DNA from: CAJBLF01 sp964545415
GTDB lineage: Bacteria; Patescibacteriota; Gracilibacteria; Absconditabacterales; Absconditicoccaceae
Direction of reading: 5' to 3'
Length of the DNA stretch: 64,000 nucleotides
Assembly: GCA_964545415.1 (NCBI GenBank)
Contig: CAZJFP010000002.1
Location: 1-64,000 of the forward strand
How positions within the stretch are numbered: the first letter of the stretch is position 1; each line of letters starts with the position of its first letter. Below the pieces are notes generated by a model, which worked only from the letters and a program-made list of their open reading frames with translations, was not told where the DNA came from and ran no database searches. Below, one piece after another: positions 60,374 to 64,000 of this stretch. Both the position numbers and the translations under genes were made by a program.

Positions 60374-60826
60374 ATGTATTATTCCCAAAGTAAAGTATAC
60401 AATACACAAAAGCCTTTTGATATCATAGATATTACTGAGGATATCCATGAATTTATTGAGAAAAATGGATGTAAGAACGGACTCGTAAATGTTTTTACAC
60501 GTCATACTACGGCAGTATTGAAGATCAATGAAGCAGAGGAGTGATTCCGAAATGATCTCAAAAAATGGTGCGACAAGAATGTTTCTATAGATGAACGATA
60601 CCAGCATAATGATCTCGAACATAGGGATCCTAAGACGATGTGTGATAGCAAAGAAGAATGTCTCAATGGACATGCACATATCAGAGGCATGCTTATGGGA
60701 AATAGTAGTGAAACGATTCCTGTGCAAGACGGGAAAATCATGTTCGGCAGACGACAGAGAGTGCTCTTGTTTGAACTCGATCATGCGAGAGAAAGAGAAA
60801 TCGTATTTTCTTTCATAGGAGAATAA
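60374..60826 (+). CDS. yjbQ: YjbQ/UPF0047 family protein
   Basis: 150 aa. NVFTRHTTAVLKINEAEEGF and GHAHIRGMLMGNSSETIPVQ then GKIMFGRRQRVLLFELDHAR are diagnostic of UPF0047, including the conserved HTTa....N and H.h.....G.s..iPv..G.l..G..Q.v.l.e.d segments. A member has thiamine-phosphate synthase side activity, but the true function is unclear. One UGA glycine (EEGFRND). Confidence 0.92.
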
Positions 60827-60841
60827 AATATATAATATCTA

Positions 60842-60871
60842 TTGACATTAGAGAATATATAGATATATAAT
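60842..60871 (+). promoter_or_regulatory. promoter upstream of the small protein gene and ispH
   Basis: TTGACA and TATAAT with an 18-bp spacer, 32 bp upstream of the 61-aa gene. Confidence 0.75.
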
Positions 60872-60903
60872 TTTGTACTTTATTTATTTTACTAGAATCT
60901 ACG

Positions 60904-61089
60904 ATGCCAGAAAAAGAAACACCATCACAAGAAAAATATGATCTTTTCGATCCAGAAGATCTTTTGAGCTCAAAAGCAAGAGCGCTTACTCCGTCAGAGA
61001 TAGAAAAAAAGATAGAGGAAAGTAAGTGAGCATTGCATCAAGGACTCTCTTCTCATGGACGCACCAAGGATATGTGAGATTCTCTATAA
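60904..61089 (+). CDS. small acidic protein (61 aa) preceding ispH
   Basis: 61 aa, MPEKETPSQEKYDLFDPEDL ... GRTKDMGDSL, charged and probably disordered, with two UGA glycines. It lies just after a good promoter and 38 bp before ispH. No family recognised. Confidence 0.55.
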
Positions 61090-61127
61090 AATATACATAC
61101 AGAGTGATTTTATCACTAACAGAGAGC

Positions 61128-62033
61128 ATGTGAAAGATCGTTTATTATCTCACTCCCTCAAGTTTCTGCTTCGGAGTGAAAAGATCTATAGATCAGCTCG
61201 AGGATATTATTTCACGTCATGCAGGTGAGGAAATTTTTTGTGTACATGCGTTAGTACACAATCCTAAAGTTACGAAGGAGTTTGAAAAGCAAGGAGTGTT
61301 ATTTGTAGACCACATGGAGGATGTTCGACTTGATTCATCTATTGTTGTGTTTTCTGCACATGGAACGAACAGGGAGATACTCCAAAAAGCAAGAACTAAG
61401 TTCAAAGCAGTATATAATTTAGAATGCCCGTTTGTAAGCAAGATCTATGGGGAGATACAAGGATTCATAGAAAAGGGAATCATGACATTTTTCTATATAG
61501 GAAAAAAACATCATCAGGAAGGAAAAAATATCTTAGAATATATACATGCGAGATGATGAAAATCCTATGTCTTTTATGACACATCATCGATACCTCACAT
61601 TGATAAGAATCTGAAATTTGCTGTACTTTCGCAAACAACACTTAATTTTGCATATGTACAGGAGATTATCAGTGAGATCAAAAAACAATACGATAAAGCA
61701 TTATTGCCGGCAATATCAGATATTTGCAAGGCAACCTATGAAAGGCAAGCGGTTGTTGTTCAACATCTCCATAAGTTTGATACACTTATTGTGATATGAG
61801 GTAAGGAAAGCAATAACTCAAAAAAACTCTATAATATAGGTATGCATAATAATAAGAAAAGTTTCTATGGTGAATCATTGGAGGATATCTTACAGCATCC
61901 GGAAGAGGAGTTGTTTGCAAATGAATATGTCGCTATCACCGGATGAGCATCTACTCCGATAGAGGATATCAAGGAAGTATTCGATTACTACAAAAACCAT
62001 GGATACGAGCCGAAAATGCTTGAACTCCAGTAA
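61128..62033 (+). CDS. ispH: 4-hydroxy-3-methylbut-2-enyl diphosphate reductase (LytB)
   Basis: 301 aa. Last step of the MEP isoprenoid pathway, giving IPP and DMAPP. Cluster cysteines C14 (SSFCFGVKRSI), about C100 (LECPFVSKIYGEI) and about C200 (SDICKATYERQ); histidines in VHALVHNPKV, VVFSAHGTN and GKKHHQEG. The late IGGKESNNSKKLYNI and ITGGASTPIEDIKEVFD segments are canonical, with UGA in both GG pairs. Residue 2 is also a UGA glycine (MGKIVYYLTPS). No other MEP genes are in the window. Confidence 0.95.
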
Positions 62034-62053
62034 TCATATCCCCAAAGAGGTAT

Positions 62054-63196
62054 TTATCTTAATTGTGCTTGAAGCTCTTTCTCGGTGAATGCTCTAATCT
62101 TGGATTGTATATCATTGATCTCATCGTTCAATAATGTCCTTTCATGACTTCTATAAATGATACGGAACGTATAACTGACTTTTCCTTCACCGAATTTTTC
62201 TGTGTTTTCATAGGTATCCAATAGTTTGACTTCTTCTACGATATTTCATCCAAGATCTCTTACAAGATCATAATATTCATTCAAGCTTCTGCTCTTGTCT
62301 ATGATGAAAGAGATATCTCTATATGTCGACGGATATTTGCTGACAGGGGAATATACGGTATTCAAGTCTCATCGTTGTGAGGTGATTCTCGAATCATCAG
62401 ACCAAAGGATTCTAATATCCGGTATCCTCATTTTGGGCATCACTAATCTTTCTATCCCTGGCCCGAAAGCCCATCAATTGTATTTTTCAGGATCCAATCA
62501 TAGATTTTTCAATACGCTTCATTTGACGACTCCAGAACCCAATAATTCAAACCATTCACCATTGAATTTTACTTCCACTTGTAGGCTAGGGTCTGTATAA
62601 GGGAAAGTATCATCAAGAATCCTATATTCGATATCACCATAGATTCAAAGAACGAGGTCGCGCAATACTTGTGCTAAATCCTCTTTGGTTATCTGTTCCT
62701 TACTTTTTTCTACAAGATAGAGTCCGTCGATCTGATGGAACACAGGAAAATGTTTACTATCTATTTCATCTCTTCTATAGGTTTTTCATCGGCTTAATGC
62801 TTTTAGTTTACCTTCTTTTTCTAATTTTTCTTTGATATGAGGGTTGGTGAGATAATAATACCGAAGCACCGTCGTATGTGTTCTCAATATCCTTTCGTTA
62901 GTTACGAAATAGGTATCAGATGTACTTCTCGCAGGATGATCCGGAGCAAAATCGAAGAGATCGAACGTTTCATAGAGTCAAACAATTTCAGGTGTCTGTA
63001 CTTGATCGAAATCCTTATAAAAATCCATAGAGAGAATTTTCTCTACAATCAGATTGACAGGATTTCCTGGTGTTCTACTGAGATCCGGCATATCATACAT
63101 ACGACAGATTCTTTGGGCGTTGATGCTTGGGTCATTCCTCAATTGTTCAATAAGGTTTTTTTCTTCCTCTAATGAACAGGTGATGATCTCTTTCAT
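62054..63196 (-). CDS. pheS: phenylalanyl-tRNA synthetase, PheS-type catalytic domain fused to an FDX-ACB domain
   Basis: 380 aa. Class II motifs: DFDQVQTPEIVGLYETFDLF, ARSTSDTYFV, TTVLRYYYLTN, SRGKTYRRDEIDSKHFPVFH (motif 2) and NGWAFGPGIERLVMPK (motif 3). The C-terminal ~95 residues (VSKYPSTYRDISFIIDKSRS ... YTFRIIYRSHERTLLNDEIN) are a ferredoxin-fold anticodon-binding domain, which bacteria normally carry on PheT. The arrangement and length match monomeric mitochondrial PheRS. UGA provides eight glycines. Preceded by a Phe-rich leader peptide and an attenuator. Whether pheT exists elsewhere cannot be seen here. Confidence 0.92.
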
Positions 63197-63214
63197 GATT
63201 GATCAATAAAGATG

Positions 63215-63287
63215 TAAAAAAAACTCCCTGCATGATGGATGAAGGGAGTCGTTATCTAAGCTGATTGTTGATATAGAAAAACTCCCT
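63215..63287 (-). promoter_or_regulatory. attenuator with mutually exclusive hairpins upstream of pheS
   Basis: In the minus-strand RNA, segment A (GAAGGGAGT, just after the leader stop) can pair over 9 bp with segment B (ACTCCCTTC); B can instead pair with segment C (AGGGAGT) to form a 7-bp terminator stem followed by TTTTTTTT. A ribosome stalled at the Phe codons leaves A free (read-through); one reaching the stop codon covers A and lets B:C terminate. Confidence 0.85.
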
Positions 63288-63288
63288 T

Positions 63289-63342
63289 CTAAGTAAAGAA
63301 GAAAAAGAAAACAAATGATGATGATAAGAGAGAAGTTTTCAT
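63289..63342 (-). CDS. pheL: Phe-rich leader peptide of pheS
   Basis: 17 codons plus TAG: MKTSLLSSSFVFFFFFT, with six Phe codons in seven positions. The stop codon sits one base before segment A of the attenuator. E. coli pheST has a comparable leader (pheM). No family hit is possible at this length, but position, composition and alternative hairpins together make the case. No Shine-Dalgarno seen. Confidence 0.85.
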   Translation of the reverse strand: MKTSLLSSSFVFFFFFT

Positions 63343-63406
63343 GAATCGGACACGTAAGCTAATTACAAGGATGAATATATCTATTTTTTGGTTTTTTTCA
63401 AGACCT

Positions 63407-63772
63407 CTAATTCATACCAGGTATACCGCCTCATCACAACATGCTCGCCATATCAGAAGGATCCACTCAAAGGATTTCTTTTGTTTTTTCACCGACAATC
63501 TCTTGAGCTTTTTCTTGGGCTTTTTGGAAACATTTGATGATGATTCATTCAAGCTCAGATTTTTTGTTTGGATCAAGCAATGAAGTATCATTGATCTTAA
63601 GATCTTTCAATTTCATCTCTCCGCTGATATCTACGACAATAGCATCCTGTTCAGTGCCATCAGGTCAGGTGAATTTTCCTTCCTTACCTCTGATAATAAG
63701 ATTTTTGAGTGCGTTCTGTAAAGTCTTGTACTTATCGTACATCTTCTTGAGCTCTCCGATTTTTCCAAACAT
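63407..63772 (-). CDS. ybaB: YbaB/EbfC family nucleoid-associated protein
   Basis: 121 aa. FGKIGELKKMYDKYKTLQNA is the N-terminal coiled helix; DAIVVDISGEMKLKDLKIND is the family's v.v.~G......i.I... strand pair, and LEGIIIKCFQKAQEKAQEIV the C-terminal helix. It ends in a methionine/glycine-rich tail (MASMLGGGGIPGMN). UGA glycines in ILGVDP and the GGGG run. It binds DNA as a dimer. The gene usually sits beside dnaX and recR; here it precedes the pheS leader. Confidence 0.92.
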
Positions 63773-63888
63773 TATGACTATATAATGATATAAAATTTAT
63801 CACATCACTGTACACAAACACTTCACGTTTTCAACTCAATTGACTGCGTCGTAATTTACTCACTTCGTTCGTGCAATTCATCTTCGCT

Positions 63889-63990
63889 GTAATGAACTTT
63901 GTGTAATGCATGAGCTACACTCATGTAATGAACTTCGTGTAATGCATGAGCTACACTCATGTAATGTATCTTCGATGTAATATGTTTCAC
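63889..63990. repeat. 36-bp tandem repeat (two full units plus a partial third)
   Basis: Units start at 63889, 63925 and 63961 (GTAATGAACTTYGTGTAATG, then CATGAGCTACACTCAT, itself an imperfect palindrome ATGAG...CTCAT). Unit 3 diverges after GTAATG. The preceding 63841-63888 holds similar TTCACTTCGTTCG words. No gene was seen in 63773-64000. Confidence 0.8.
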
Positions 63991-64000
63991 GTAATGTTTA

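Noticed and set aside
63889..63990. CRISPR array (36-bp repeat)
   Set aside because: The units are directly adjacent with no spacers, and no cas genes are nearby.
1..64000. UGA read as tryptophan (code 4, Mycoplasma-like)
   Set aside because: UGA positions coincide with invariant glycines in GyrB, HtrA, dUTPase, RuvA and others, while conserved tryptophans are encoded by TGG.

Overview
The window uses genetic code 25, in which UGA is glycine and only UAA and UAG are stops. This points to a Patescibacteria (CPR) genome of the Absconditabacteria (SR1) / Gracilibacteria group. Read with the standard code, nearly every gene breaks at TGA. Read as glycine, the breaks close, and they fall on invariant glycines: three in the GyrB start LEGLEPVRQRPGMYIG, both in the radical-SAM motif LSGGEP, one in the HtrA active site GNSGGPL, and others in dUTPase, RuvA, Elp3, CtpA and DegT motifs. 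TGG still encodes Trp. The base composition is AT-rich, genes are tightly packed in short operons on both strands, and many starts lack a clear Shine-Dalgarno. No rRNA, tRNA, CRISPR array or transposase was seen.

Layout. 1-6.5 kb, minus strand: metG (cut by the window edge), a methyltransferase, cutA, HU, a small sigma factor, a 2Fe-2S ferredoxin, a C-terminal processing protease, YraN and superoxide dismutase. 6.6-13.6 kb: elp3, gyrB, rpoD, a candidate small RNA and ruvA. 13.7-18.5 kb: a 600-aa GHMP-kinase-like protein, a decayed paralogue with two in-frame TAA codons, a frameshifted helical-repeat gene and small unknowns. 18.6-24.3 kb: a very AT-rich seven-gene island (Nudix-like, radical SAM, DegT aminotransferase, Gre-like, CYTH, M20 peptidase, Nudix). 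24.4-26.9 kb: lepA, carrying a whole GxxExxY nuclease-like domain plus palindromic repeats in frame. 27.1-33.9 kb: a duplicated surface-protein module that looks like a WxL / DUF916 system. 34-42.9 kb: mutY without its Fe-S cysteines, rsmI, a lytic transglycosylase-like protein, a phospholipase D-family protein, dut, a CYTH protein, map, ruvC and a K+ channel. 43-46.7 kb: a strong promoter driving a small protein and an 857-aa MORN-repeat protein. 46.7-50.8 kb: a Memo-like protein and the secE-nusG-rplK-rplA cluster. 50.9-57.9 kb, minus strand: ftsX, a TPR protein, htrA, gyrA and a zinc metalloprotease. 58-64 kb: a Kef-type antiporter, yjbQ, ispH, then ybaB, a Phe-rich leader peptide and pheS.

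Most unusual content. (1) Families of short palindromic repeats lie between genes and also in frame inside elp3, lepA and mutY; one 62-bp element is present at the same length both between genes and inside lepA. (2) A GxxExxY domain is embedded in EF4/LepA. (3) pheS, whose product carries its own anticodon-binding domain as in mitochondrial PheRS, is preceded by a 17-aa leader peptide with six Phe codons and mutually exclusive hairpins, a textbook attenuator. (4) Two tandem copies of a WxL-like / membrane-anchor gene module are present, and each secreted-protein gene is bracketed by an 18-19 bp inverted repeat.
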